From positions 2,866,477 through 2,930,476 of the forward strand of contig JAJEKV010000097.1 in NCBI GenBank assembly GCA_021234155.1: 64,000 bases of DNA. Direction: 5' to 3'. The notes beneath the pieces were generated by a model. That model was not told where the DNA came from. It saw only the letters and a list, made by a program, of their open reading frames with translations, and ran no database searches. How positions within the stretch are numbered: the first letter of the stretch is position 1; the number at the start of each line of letters is the position of its first letter. The DNA comes from Isoetes taiwanensis. Its lineage: Eukaryota > Streptophyta > Lycopodiopsida > Isoetales > Isoetaceae. A program made the translations under genes and the position numbers. Positions 1 through 10,095 of the stretch are shown piece by piece.

Positions 1-165
1 AATTGTTTAATGTTCGTTGTTGTTCAAATATAAGCAATTAGCTATCTGAATATATATGATAGGATACAGAAGCAAGTCCAAAGCATAAGGCCGCAGCCTA
101 ATTACTCATGTTTGGGGAAACAGAACAACTTTTTGATATCTTCTTATTTAAAAAGGTGAGGCTTT

Positions 166-225
166 GATTTTCGAGCCCCGAATGCCGCATGTAACGCCGC
201 ATGCGGCGTTCTGGGCTCGAAAATC
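166..225. repeat. Compound inverted repeat
   Basis: Outer arms GATTTTCGAGCCC (166-178) and GGGCTCGAAAATC (213-225) are exact inverted repeats of 13 bp. Inside lies a second perfect palindrome, AACGCCGCATGCGGCGTT (193-210). Together they could fold into a two-part hairpin. No gene depends on it. It could be the end of a fold-back element. A palindrome with a related core occurs at 56771-56793. Confidence 0.7.
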
Positions 226-472
226 ACCATCATCACGACTACCACCACCATCACCAGTTGTTCAGAGACTTTTTTTTTATCGTGCATCTGGGTTTCCTCT
301 CCTATTGTAGTTTAAAACTTTCGACCTACTATAGTTCAGAACTCAAGCAGGGCAGATGGCCACGTAGGAGTCGATGGCCCTAATCGTGCTTCTAAAAGTA
401 AGTTAAAATGCACTCTTCACGTCTTCAGATCTCTTTTTGCCATTCGATCTGTTCTGAACCAATTTGTTGCAG

Positions 473-571
473 ATGGCTGAAACCCCGTTGCATCAGGCTG
501 CTGCCAGCAATCAGGTTGATGTTATTCAAATCCTGCTTGAATAGCACGGGCTGGAGAAGGTCGAAGAATCA
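473..571 (+). pseudogene. Ankyrin-repeat fragment
   Basis: Directly after a good splice acceptor (pyrimidine tract then GCAG, ending at 471) the + strand reads MAETPLHQAAASNQVDVIQI, followed by LLE, a stop and HGLEKVE. The TPLHQAA...G/N..D.V..LLE pattern is one ankyrin repeat, a protein-protein interaction module of about 33 residues. The in-frame stop at 542-544 falls where the inter-repeat turn would be. No second repeat is visible downstream, so this is a single-exon remnant, not a working gene. Family assignment rests on this one repeat. Confidence 0.45.
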
Positions 572-1562
572 CATCTTTTGATGCAAACAGATTCCTATCC
601 TATTTCGTCAAGGTTTTATTGCTCAGCTTTTATTTTGCTGGATCAACATTGATACTAAAAGTGCTGGATTGGATACTAAAAGTGCATAGAGCCCATTGAA
701 TCTGCAGGTAAAGCACAACATTAAGACGATTTAGCCGGATGGGATTGTGCAACAAAACTAAATATCATTTTCTCAGGATTTTCCAGGATACACAATTGAA
801 GTTCAAGAGAAATCTTCGCTCGCTTGCCGGGGAATGAGCTGGGTGCCAGTTTTGAGGCTTAGGATCAACCAGGTCGGTTTGTATTTTGTCAAATGTTATT
901 GTAGATCGATTTGTTGGTGAACGTTTTCATGCATGTTTAAGCTTTTTTATGTTTTCATATGCAGGATTCTACATACAATATTCTGAAATCCACACTACAA
1001 CTCGTAAAGATCTAAGGACATTCGTCAGCCAGTCTATAAACGTCGTGAGTTGTTTCTTTTTTTTCCTTTTCTTTTTTTAATGTATTGAGATGTAGAAGTG
1101 CTTCTATTCTGACATTACATATGCCTCACTGTCACAGCCTGAACCATTTGCCATCCTCCAATCAAATCTGTAATAATGGAACGAAAATGGATTTATAGAT
1201 ACGTATGAACAATTTTATGCATGTTCAAGCTTTCTTATGTTTTCATCATGCAAAATGTTTGTTCAAGATAAACGAGTGGCACATTATTCTACATCTATGC
1301 ACAACTCCAATTTCAGCCAGAAGAATGATAGTTTTACAAAACTTTTTACTATTATAAATCGTAAGGTATACATTGTATCTTTTGTTGCACACAGTATCAA
1401 GATTATTGCTTACTTCAATACCATCCCCTATAAATTTGTTGTGGCCATAAAATGCCTGTTATTGGAGTACTTTTTGTTTGTTTTTTTTATTTAAGCCTTA
1501 TCCCAGGAAATATGTAGCGATCCTTAGCTGCCTGCAACATATCGTTGCTCTCCTTGTTGATC
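572..1562. other. No recognisable gene
   Basis: AT-rich sequence. A short splice-flanked stretch near 780-870 (acceptor TTTTCCAG, reading GYTIEVQEKSSLACRGMSW) looks exon-like but I recognise no family. Nothing else is supported. Confidence 0.4.
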
Positions 1563-2600
1563 TGTGACGTTCCAGGGAAATATACGCCATAAATACGTAT
1601 ATTTCCAGGTCCGCCACTATACAAGTCTACCTTCATAGCCTTGTATACTATAGATTAGTGGCATAAGGTGCATGACTAAGTTATTTATATAACTTAGCCA
1701 ACCTTAGATTAAGACCATTTTCCACGTGGCCTTAACCTATTGGGCACCCACCACATGGGACTACCCTACTGGAGCCACGTGGCATAACATGTGGACCCTA
1801 ACCTATAAAGTCCTAAACCCTAACCCTAGGCCTCTTTCCCCGCTCCAATAGTGCAGGAACCGCGTCTTGGCGCAAACTCCGCTTTCGAACCTGTCTCTTG
1901 TGGCATAGCCTAGCACAAGAGCCCCCAGCATGTGCACGCCCTTGGAGTGAGAGCTACTTCCGACCACCTCAAGACTATGGAGACGCCCAGGGAGTAGGAG
2001 GGAGTTCCCTCGAGGCGTGTATTTGGATTAGAGTTCTTTGTAGATCATCTGGAAGTTAGGACTCCAGAGGAGTAAGCATTTCGTGTCTCTAGTAGAACCT
2101 TCCTAGACACCTCAGTATAGATCTTGAACCCTAATCAATGAACCCTAACTGTAAGTTAGATGTATATGATTAGTTTTAGATGTTCTTCTTATTATGATTA
2201 TGTTATGTGGATACGTGATATGGGTTGATCATGTTTGCTCCTCTTGTGTTGGGAAGGGGGGTAGAGACCTAGCAGCCATTACTTAGTAATGCTCCTAGTT
2301 AGACCCTTTAGTTTCTATTATTATTGTGGCCTGTGCAATAGGAACCCACCAGGCTATGGGAGCTATGGTATGACGGGGCTAGAGGCGAGACGGAGGGAGG
2401 GTCCCTGCTGAGCGCGGCTACTGGGCACTCCATAGCGGGCTAGGCTTATGGCCGGTCACTTCGAGTGGACCGGGCATGGGTCCGACACCTCCTGGGGCAA
2501 TGGTGTTGCCCTGCCTCTCAAGAGTTGCTGGTGATGGCCTGGCTCTGGTTTTAACAAGGGGGGTGCACCAAGTATATGTCGTATGAACCATCTGCGTGAA
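1563..2600 (+). repeat. Decayed LTR related to the chromovirus LTR
   Basis: It begins TGTGACGTTCCAGGGAAATA with ACGTATAT soon after. That closely matches the start of the chromovirus LTR (read on the - strand from 49023 and 37141: TGTGACGTTCCAGCATAATA). Further in, CACGTGGCATAACATGTGG followed by CCTAACCTATAAAG and repeated CCCTAA resembles the U3/TATA part of the same LTR. The segment near 2240-2300 resembles its GGGGTAGAGACCT stretch in the same orientation. Similarity is patchy, so this is an old or related family member on the + strand. Confidence 0.5.
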
Positions 2601-3396
2601 CTATATGGGTTTTTTTATTAGTTTAGTCGTATCGTATACTTACCAAAAAAATAAGGAATTTGGTTTTGAAAGTCGTACGGATACGACAAGCATTGTGGGG
2701 AGGCCAGTTTGATGTCCGTATCATATGACTAGGGCTCTAGACGCAGAGGATTCATTTTTAAATTGCTAGAATGTTGATGAGCTTTGCTAGATGTTGGAAC
2801 CTCCTTGTCCCACTGACGTGAGGCATCAGCAGATCCAGGCGTATCCACCGAACAATAAGAAACCTATGTAACACCTCTAAAAAATGCTTATGTACTTGAG
2901 GACATGGAAGAATTATACCAGGCGCGCACTCAAATTCATACCCTCACCCTATAGCCCCCTAACCTTCACCCCAATCCAGTTTACTTTTGCAGAGCAGAAA
3001 GGGAAACGAAAACTTGTATGAGTTGTTGCTTTGGTTACTTTAAAAGTTAGTGACATGGAATTAAGACACTAGGATATACTGGCTTTGATATTTTATGTTT
3101 CAAGCTTGAAGTTTGTGCTTCGTATTGTGCATATAGTTTACTAGATTCATTTATGTTCTATCACCAAGTTCATGTTCATTAGATCATAAATATTTATTGT
3201 TAATAAGGATATAGTAGTAATAATACAAATAAGATTGGGAACAAAAAAAAAAAAAAAAACACGTATATATAAGGAAAGGACTACTTTGTAATGCATTTTT
3301 GGCATGTAAATGTATGATATGGGTTGCATTTCCTTACCATTGACTAGTCGTATTACAAGGGGTTTTTGATATAAATGTGTCGTATACAATAGGTTT
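2601..3396. other. No recognisable gene
   Basis: AT-rich sequence with a poly(A) run near 3243-3260. It separates two LTR-like stretches and may be a later insertion. No coding signal was found. Confidence 0.35.
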
Positions 3397-3399
3397 TTG

Positions 3400-4075
3400 G
3401 GTTACATGAGTAACGCAGATGGCATATCCACCTATAGTATATGTGAACCCCCCGGGGGTTTTAAGGGGTTAAGTTGGGGAAGAATCGTGTGTCGCCACGA
3501 TTTTCTAGCCGCCCGTGGAACCTCTAGACCCCGGGAAGGGGAGATGGAACCCTTCCTGTCTCGACGGACCGGGGAGATGCAACCCAGAGCAGTCTCGATG
3601 GGTGATACCATGAGATTGCGTATCCGGAAGGCTAGAGTCATACCAGAGCCTGATCTAGCCCATCTGCAAAGTATGCACAGGAGGGGCGGATGGAGTGGTC
3701 AACCCTAGCCATTGTCTATAGCCAGCCCCGCCATTGTTATGATTCGGTCTGCTCTATCTTGTGGCCTAGCCATCAGTCTACCTCCCCATGAGTCTGAGCC
3801 TTGGGTAGGAGCTCTCATGTTTTACGGCATGTGTTTATCCCCATTGTATCTATGGATGTGCTACTCTTCGAGACGGTTGGTGTATCGTTATTGTTAGTTT
3901 TGATGTTATAGGAGCCCATAGGGGAAGGGCGCTGTAAGACACCTTAATTGTCCCCTTCCCACTAGGGATACCCCGGAGTGCGGGGATAGATGGAGGGCCC
4001 CGTCGTCGAGGGACCGGATGGGGGATTTCCTACGGCGTGTCTGGCCCGGCCCGTATATTTGTGGGGAGCATCACA
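3400..4075 (+). repeat. Second part of the decayed LTR
   Basis: GC-rich, gene-free stretch. CTGCAAAGTATGCACAGGAG followed by GGGCGGATGGAGTGGTCAACCCTA is the reverse complement of a similar stretch in the chromovirus LTR near 35950-35990 (ACTCCATCCGCCCCTCCGG and TGCACACTTTGC). This fits the downstream part of the LTR that starts at 1563. The boundary is uncertain. Confidence 0.4.
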
Positions 4076-4269
4076 TGATCATTCTTACCATGTGACCTAC
4101 TCCTCATTAGCGCATGCATACCATTTTCTAAGTCCATTATTTGTTCAAACATTACTATAGTCTTTACATGCTTCTTTAATGGAACATCTCATGTGCCATA
4201 CTCCCCCATTGCATTCCTACTTCTTCAGCCCAACTAAGATCTATAGTATAAGTATTTGGAAGCAAGACA

Positions 4270-4340
4270 CTTCCAAACCCGGGGCCAAATCGGGACCTCT
4301 TGCTTGCAAGTGAAATATTCTACCATTGAGCTACTGACCC
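4270..4340 (-). other. tRNA-Ala(TGC)-like sequence, copy 1
   Basis: On the - strand it starts GGGTCAGTAGCTCAATGGTA, which contains a good pol III A box (TAGCTCAATGG). An anticodon-arm-like CTTGCAA loop with TGC in the anticodon position follows. The T-arm side is poor and the 3' acceptor strand does not pair. It is a tRNA-derived relic or SINE head, not a functional tRNA. Confidence 0.45.
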
Positions 4341-4385
4341 TTTTATGGGATGTTGGCACTCTTCCATGGAATCATTCTTCGTGGT

Positions 4386-4455
4386 GCATCCATGGGGATC
4401 AAATCCGTGATCTCTTGCTTGCAAGTCAAGTATTCTACTCTTGAGCTATCGGCCC
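4386..4455 (-). other. tRNA-Ala(TGC)-like sequence, copy 2
   Basis: Second copy about 115 bp downstream in the same orientation, starting GGGCCGATAGCTCAAGAGTA. It has the same CTTGCAA loop, a stem CTTG/CAAG and a B-box-like GGATTTGATCC. The flanking CACTCTTCCA...TCATTCTTC is repeated with it, so a unit containing the tRNA-like piece was duplicated in tandem. The acceptor stem does not close. Confidence 0.5.
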
Positions 4456-4459
4456 TTTG

Positions 4460-5560
4460 ATGGGCTTTTCGGCACTCTTCCACAAAGTCATTCTTCATGT
4501 GCGTCCATTACACATACTCCAATTTCAACAGCCTGAAATGGCATTCTAGTAAAAGGAATCATCTGCTTCATTGAACCATCCAACATGACTAATAAGATTT
4601 AATAGGTTGTACTCACCAAAGGTAAGATGCCATAATCTGTATACGTGGAAAAAAAGCAGTGCTGTACTTTGTCCATATGCAGAGAGAATGCTAAAGAAAG
4701 TGATTACATGAAAATAGAACAATGCTGACTGTTGTCCCATAGACTCGGAATGGCTAGAAGTGATATTGTTTGGCTTTGTGCCATCCTGCTGCATTTCACC
4801 GAAGACTTCCAAGGCCCCTTAGCATGACCGTGCAGAGAGCACATGCTGCACTCGTGGTAGTAAAAAAAGTTACAGCTACATATTTGCCATACATATTGAG
4901 TAGTGCAGTCTTAAAAAAAAATAAAAAAAACTTTGTTTGCGGATATATTCTCTCTCTGCAAATCTAATAATACACATATTACGCACATGGTAGCATCATT
5001 ATTGTCCATGATACTATATTCTTTTTGATGCATACCATAGAACATCACACATGCCTTCTCATGCTACAATTACTCTTGGGGTTCCATAAAAGATCTATTC
5101 TATATTCAAAATCGTGATATTTTATCTTCAAGTACAATTACTATATTCCATGCTATCACTTTTGATCGAGCATGGAAAGGTCTAGATTTTGAAGCCTCCG
5201 AGCTCGCTCTCACCGATATAAACTACTTGGTTACTCAGTACTGTTATACCATTGCCACTCATGCCTAAATATCCAATGCTAGAAGGGAATATGTTGGAAG
5301 ATACATTTGTAGAAGATGGTCCAACATTGGAGGTTAGAGAGGCTACCAATGCCTTCTACGAATGATTCCAGATATAGACATAGAGGATGGATCAAGATTT
5401 TTGAATTTGGACATGCAGATTAAGTGATGAGGGATTGAAGCATTGTATGTTTATCCCTTGTAATATAACTTGTTGTAAATTGTAAAAACTTCCTAGCCAC
5501 TGAATTCATCTACCAAGTTTAAAATTGTATTTTTTTTTTATTGAAGGCGAGTTTATATAT
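4460..5560. other. No recognisable gene
   Basis: AT-rich. A short + strand reading near 5180-5270 (GLDFEASELALTDINYLVTQ) looks coding-like but ends in a stop and I recognise no family. Confidence 0.35.
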
Positions 5561-5563
5561 TAA

Positions 5564-6048
5564 TTATAAAGTATAAGTTAACAAAAGATCCTTTTTGAAG
5601 GGAAGTTTAACCCTGTTTAAGGTAACAAAAAGAAACTTTTTAGAGGGAAGTATAACCCTAAAATGTATGTATATATGGAATATATTCAATAAAGACTGGA
5701 GCATGTTATCTAAACTCTGTATCGTCTGCAAACATGGATATCCACTAAAAGTAAGACCTGAGGTTGGAGTTCCTGGATTTGCTACCTCTGCCTCTGACCA
5801 TGACTGATAGTACGTAATGGGCACATGCGGAGGATTCTCTTTATGCATGTTGAGCCGTCCCTTACTGTCTTTTGCCTCACAAAGCATATCTCTTCTAGCA
5901 TTTGGATTCTGATCACAACAGCAGTTACAAAAGCATGGCTCTTCATGGCCATAAAGATTGGGAGGGCCAAACACTTTGATCCATTGCTGATTAGTAGCTG
6001 CATCAATCTTCTTCCATTTGAGTTTGCGCACCAGTATGAATATGATAC
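5564..6048 (-). pseudogene. Cys-rich exon of unknown host gene
   Basis: A good acceptor on the - strand (TTTCAG, ending at 6049) opens an exon. It reads a hydrophobic start (GIIFIL), then LVRKLKWKKIDAATNQQWIK, VFGPPN, and a Cys cluster CFCNCCCDQNPNARR with further DSKGR downstream. It remains open to 5564, but a donor-like GAG|GTAGCA near 5790 may end the exon earlier. The same domain, with an acceptor at the equivalent place and the same splice phase, recurs on the + strand at 32269-32573 inside element B. I do not recognise the family. The hydrophobic start followed by basic residues could be a membrane-proximal segment, and the CxCxCCC cluster could bind metal. Confidence 0.45.
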
Positions 6049-6069
6049 CTGAAATATCAGAAGAATACA

Positions 6070-7412
6070 AATTAGAATTGAGTCTATAAAGTGGCCGAAA
6101 TCCATTTAATGTCGTATTGAACTTGTTTGATGATAGCCTCCGGGTGAGTTATCTAAAGTTCAACGGACTATATTTTAGAATGGCTGCCAAGCACTTCAAA
6201 TTCTGCATCTACATAGAAACATGAAATGAGAAAAAAGAATGAATCGAGGTATGCGTTGACATAATGGCTATATGAAGCATATCATTAGACTCTGTAATTA
6301 GCTGAAATTCACTCTTCTTGAAGCACATATTTTCAGGGGATTCTACCATGTAATACGAGAAATAAAGTACAGATGTAGATGAGAATACATTTTACGTGGT
6401 TCAGTAACTGATGATTTAACACAAGGACAGAGACAATGGAAGAATGTAGAGACGGATATGCTTAATATATTCGACTCATCGTTAGACTGCATCTTATGCA
6501 CAATATCTGTATAGAGACAATTCAACTACGTATTAAGTCCGAATAGTACTGCTGCAAGAATAACATGCTTTGATATGCTCCAAAATACTTCATTCTTAGT
6601 TGTGATGCCATTGTTTTTTTCAGTTTGTGTATTGGAATAGTGAGACATGAGCTTCTCAAGACAGAATTAAATGGGAAGCAATACCGTACTTCTTTGCTTA
6701 CACTGTTTTTAGATGGAAAAAGACATGTTTGTTGCTACCTGATTTCCTGCTATCTGGTCACCTTTGGATTGTTAGGAAATACAAGCACCAAGAGGGCCAA
6801 GCTAGAGGAAGGTGGCCAACATGACATCAAGGAAACATTGGTAGGTAATATTCAAACAGGGAAAAATTATATGGCATCAGCCAAGCCAGCGTTGCTTTAG
6901 CCACAGTGGTATATTCCATGTCAAATTTGAGTATGTTAAATAAGGCTTCTTATTTCTCCAAAGTGTGTTTACGGCCCTTTGCAAAGCTCAGCAGTGGAAA
7001 CTTCAACACTTAAGAACATTTTAAAATAGACATTGGCAGTTTAGAAAACCCATTGTGTTGATGCAATGTGCATTATTATAGATGGTTAATTACATGTTAT
7101 AGCATGTGGGAGAGTTGGAATAATGATGTTGAGCTTCATACAGTTTATATTTATATTGGAAATTGGTGCTAAGCTTTAAATTGTTAATGATGGAATAATA
7201 AAAAAATATTTGTTACATATATTTTAACCAAATAAATAGCAAGTAAAAGCACACTTTCATAAATATTTGATGATGTTCATGAAATTCCATATTACACATT
7301 GTAAGACATCTCCTACTAGCATTTTCAAACATTCCATTTGTTTCCTACTTTATTTCTTCATCTAAATGTCCAATTTTTGAATATATTTTTATTAAGCGCC
7401 CATGATGACTAA
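6070..7412. other. Mostly non-coding, AT-rich
   Basis: A possible + strand exon at 6776-6900 (acceptor TTGTTAG, then GNTSTKRAKLEEGGQHDIKE to a stop) has no recognisable family. The rest, up to the Helitron end at 7442, is AT-rich with no gene. Confidence 0.35.
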
Positions 7413-7442
7413 TGCCCGGCGATGCCGGGCATACATTTCTAG
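7413..7442 (+). mobile_element. Helitron 3' end
   Basis: The hairpin TGCCCGGCGATGCCGGGCA (7413-7431: 8 bp perfect stem, GAT loop) is followed 7 bp later by CTAG (7439-7442) and then T. A short GC-rich hairpin just before a terminal CTRR, inserted ahead of T, is the standard Helitron 3' terminus. The same hairpin with an ATC loop and the same spacing to CTAG occurs at 63622-63651, so the two belong to one family. I could not place the 5' TC end. Confidence 0.75.
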
Positions 7443-7483
7443 TACACTTTGATTTTGACATGCAATGCATAACTTTTATGCAG

Positions 7484-7593
7484 GTAGAGACATAAGAGAG
7501 AGGTATTAGTTAAAAGGACTGTTGTTGCAAGGCTTCCCACACAATGGGGGATTTTTAAAGCCTACAACTATAGGGCAAAACGAGATGGAATAG
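7484..7593 (+). pseudogene. RIBA-type riboflavin biosynthesis exon
   Basis: After a CAG acceptor (7481-7483) the + strand reads RHKREVLVKR, then TVVARLPTQWGIFKAYNYRA, KRDGIE. This matches the junction of the DHBP synthase and GTP cyclohydrolase II halves of plant RIBA proteins, where a basic R-KR--LV-R segment leads into a conserved ARLPT-WG-F-AY-YR--LDGIE motif that opens the cyclohydrolase II domain. A GT donor sits right after GGAATAGAAC. No adjacent RIBA exon is visible, so this is an isolated exon fragment. It lies 40 bp past the Helitron end. Confidence 0.65.
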
Positions 7594-7766
7594 AACGTGA
7601 AGAGGACTTCTAAGTTTTCTTTATAACTCTGTTGTAAGAATGGCATAAATATGCAGAAGGTGATGAAGCAGGAACCAAAGATTGCTGGATTACATTAAAG
7701 AAAAAGAAATCCGACACAAGAACCCAAAAAATGCTGGATTTACATCAAAGAAATACAAATGCTTAC

Positions 7767-8009
7767 CTTTCCTTTCTTTCTCATTTCCAGGTTTTCATAT
7801 TTTCTCTTAAATCGCCATTGGGCTTCTGAAATGGCCTGGATGAGTTGTTTGAATCATCACTTATAGAATTTCTCGACTACTTTTCTCCAACTCGCTTATT
7901 AGAGCAGCCAATACATCTTCAGGCACATATGCAAGGCAACTTTGAAGCCTTCCTCCATTGGACTCATCCGTTGAATCCTCCTTGTCCTTGCCAGATCCAT
8001 CGGGAGACA
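7767..8009 (-). pseudogene. Coiled-coil exon with frameshifts, unknown gene
   Basis: It is bounded by an excellent acceptor (TTTGTTTTTCTTTCAG) and donor (GGAAAG|GTAAGC) on the - strand. The first frame reads SPDGSGKDKEDSTDESNGGR, then YVPEDVLAALISELEK. A frame change follows, and the end reads FKQLIQAISEAQWRFKRKYE, NLEMRKKGK. This is typical coding composition with a probable coiled coil, broken by at least two lesions. Family not recognised. Its 3' splice phase does not fit the Cys-rich exon at 5564-6048, so they need not be one gene. Confidence 0.5.
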
Positions 8010-8214
8010 CTGAAAGAAAAACAAAGAGTAATAAATGTCATCGACTCAGATACCCTAATCAAAAACTTGTTTCTTTCTATGTCAAGATACTTACTGTTGG
8101 GCATTGTGGCGATGGCAAATAAAGCTGGCAATAGCAACCAGTGAGCTCAATTTGATCAAGAATAGAGAATCGAGCTTTAAGGTTAGTGATCGCGTCGTTT
8201 TGTTGTTAAAAAGA

Positions 8215-9500
8215 TCTAGGAAGGAGGGAGGGACACAGACCCATAGTGCTCAAGATGAATGTGGCAAGGGGAAGAACAGATGACGAGTAAGGAAGAGGCA
8301 AACAAGCCAAAATAACAATTAAATTCAGAGAAAACAGAGTGGGAACATTCATAAAAACGGTAAAAAAGAAAATAAAAGCAAAGGAATGGGGAGAGGGAAT
8401 GAAGGACAAAGGGAATGACATGAATGACATCTTGGAAGAAGCAGCTAGAGTGGCATTCGGGAGAAGAGAAAGAGGAAGGAGGGCTATAGCATTTCAAAGG
8501 TCAGTATGGTTTGACGAAGGGTGCATGGAACAACGAAGGAAAGTCAAACAGGCAAAAGGAACTGAGGCATACCAAGAGGAGCGCAGCAAATATGTGAAAA
8601 TATTGAAAAGAAAGAAAGCTTAGGACCTGAAGAACCATCAATGGGGATTGGCCGAAGACCTGAAAAGGAGACCTAAGGTATTCTGGAACAATATGAAAAA
8701 AGGCTCAAAAACAAAAGCGGGTACAACGGCAGGGGAGGAGGGGAGAGGAACGGAAATAGAAATAGAAATAGACTGGACAAGATACCTAGAACGGCTGTAC
8801 AAAACAGGAGCTGCACCAATCATGGACCCAGAAGGTAGACACAAACCCCCCTTCTCCAAGGAAGAAGTGACATGGGCACTAAACAAAATGGCAAACAACA
8901 AAGCTCCGGATCTATATGGGCTAACAGCGGAGATGTTGAAATGCGTAGGAACAGAGATAATAGGGATCATAACAGAAATATTCAATGAGGTAGTACATTC
9001 GGGTCTTCCGGAAAGATGGCAGTTTAACAAGGTAATCCCGCTCCATAAAGGAGGAAACAAAGAAGAACCGAGCAATTACAGGACTATTATGGTCAGTTAG
9101 GTATTCGCGAAATGGTTCGGGAAAACGCTGGATCAAAAACTGAAAACGTGGGCAGAAGCAGGGAAGCTCAGAGCACAAGGCCAGGCAGGTTTTCGACCAG
9201 AGTATTCGACTACGGACCATCTGGTGACCCTAAGGATAATGATAGAGCAGACAAGGGAGAGTAACAAGAAGATCATATGTTGCTTCGTGGACTTTAAAAA
9301 AGCCTTCGACACAGTGCCTAGGGATAGGCTTCTACTTAGACTAATAGGACTAAGAGCGCCAGAAGGGTTCGTAGGATCAATTGCAAGGCTATACCAAAAG
9401 GTATATGCCAAAACAGATGGGGAAGGAGAAGCCATAGAATGCGACACAGGAGTAAAGCAAGGATGTCCACTATCACCCACACTGTTTGGGATATACATAG
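8215..9500 (+). mobile_element. LINE-1 (first part): end of endonuclease, start of RT
   Basis: 5'-truncated non-LTR retrotransposon. The first recognisable residues are the end of the APE-like endonuclease (GHRPIVLKMNVARGRTDDE, matching the C-terminal SDH-P motif), then a linker with Trp and Lys-rich helices. From 8648 it enters the RT N terminus: VIPLHKGGNKEEPSNYRTI, the NNKAPD block, and near 9290 FVDFKKAFDTVPRDRLL (RT domain A) and TGVKQGCPLSPTLF (RT domain B). The frame is cut at 9500 by the LTR of element A and resumes at 20615. Several stops make it inactive. It would act as the RT/endonuclease of target-primed reverse transcription. Confidence 0.85.
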
Positions 9501-10095
9501 TGTTTGGGGTCTGGGTTCGGGAACTCCTGCAAGACAGCCCTCTGTGAGGACCCTTGGATCTAACAGGAGAATCCGGGGGACTATGTCACGCGGGATTTGC
9601 AAGAAAAGAACAAGAAGAAGAAAACAGAACAGAAGAGAACAATGAGAGGAAAATGATAAGCTTCCTTGATATCAATGATGAACATACATGAGCTCTCGCA
9701 ATCGAGAGAAGACTGAAGAGAGACAAGACTCAAAACTCATCTAAAAACTCATGTGCTAGCTCTACTCATATATATAGTACAATGGCCTTTGGCCCAATAT
9801 AGACACTCTGACTGATCTCGGTGCCGACTCCTGGAAGGAGGCCTGATTTGCAGGAATGCTGGCGGTGCCTCTTGAAATGCCTAGAATCACGCTGATGCTG
9901 ACGCGGGCAGTGACGGGCCGTCACTTGTCTGAGCGGCGCCTCTTGTGGACGGACGCAGGCTTTGACTGCGTGGTCTGCTGCTTGGTCTTCTGCTGAGCCT
10001 TTGATGGCTGACCCGTGGCTGACTGTGGATCCTTGTTCTTGACCTGGTCCGTCGTATGCATGAATAGTCCTGTACCAGGAGGCACAGGACTAACA
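9501..10095 (-). repeat. Element A 3' LTR
   Basis: 595 bp, starting TGTTTGGGGTC and ending GGACTAACA as read on the + strand. Its partner is at 20020-20614. A TATA-like CTATATATATGAG lies on the - strand near 9769-9781. The promoter-proximal (U3) half is coding: the extra ORF of the element runs into it and stops at 9921. Confidence 0.9.

Noticed and set aside
201-383. Small + strand frame with His run at 201-383
   Set aside because: The His run comes from a CAT/CAC repeat beside the palindrome; no start context or homology.
4270-4455. Functional tRNA genes
   Set aside because: The acceptor stem does not pair in either copy and the T arm is weak.
7845-8144. + strand frame of 99 codons
   Set aside because: The - strand here is bounded by strong splice sites and has better coding composition.
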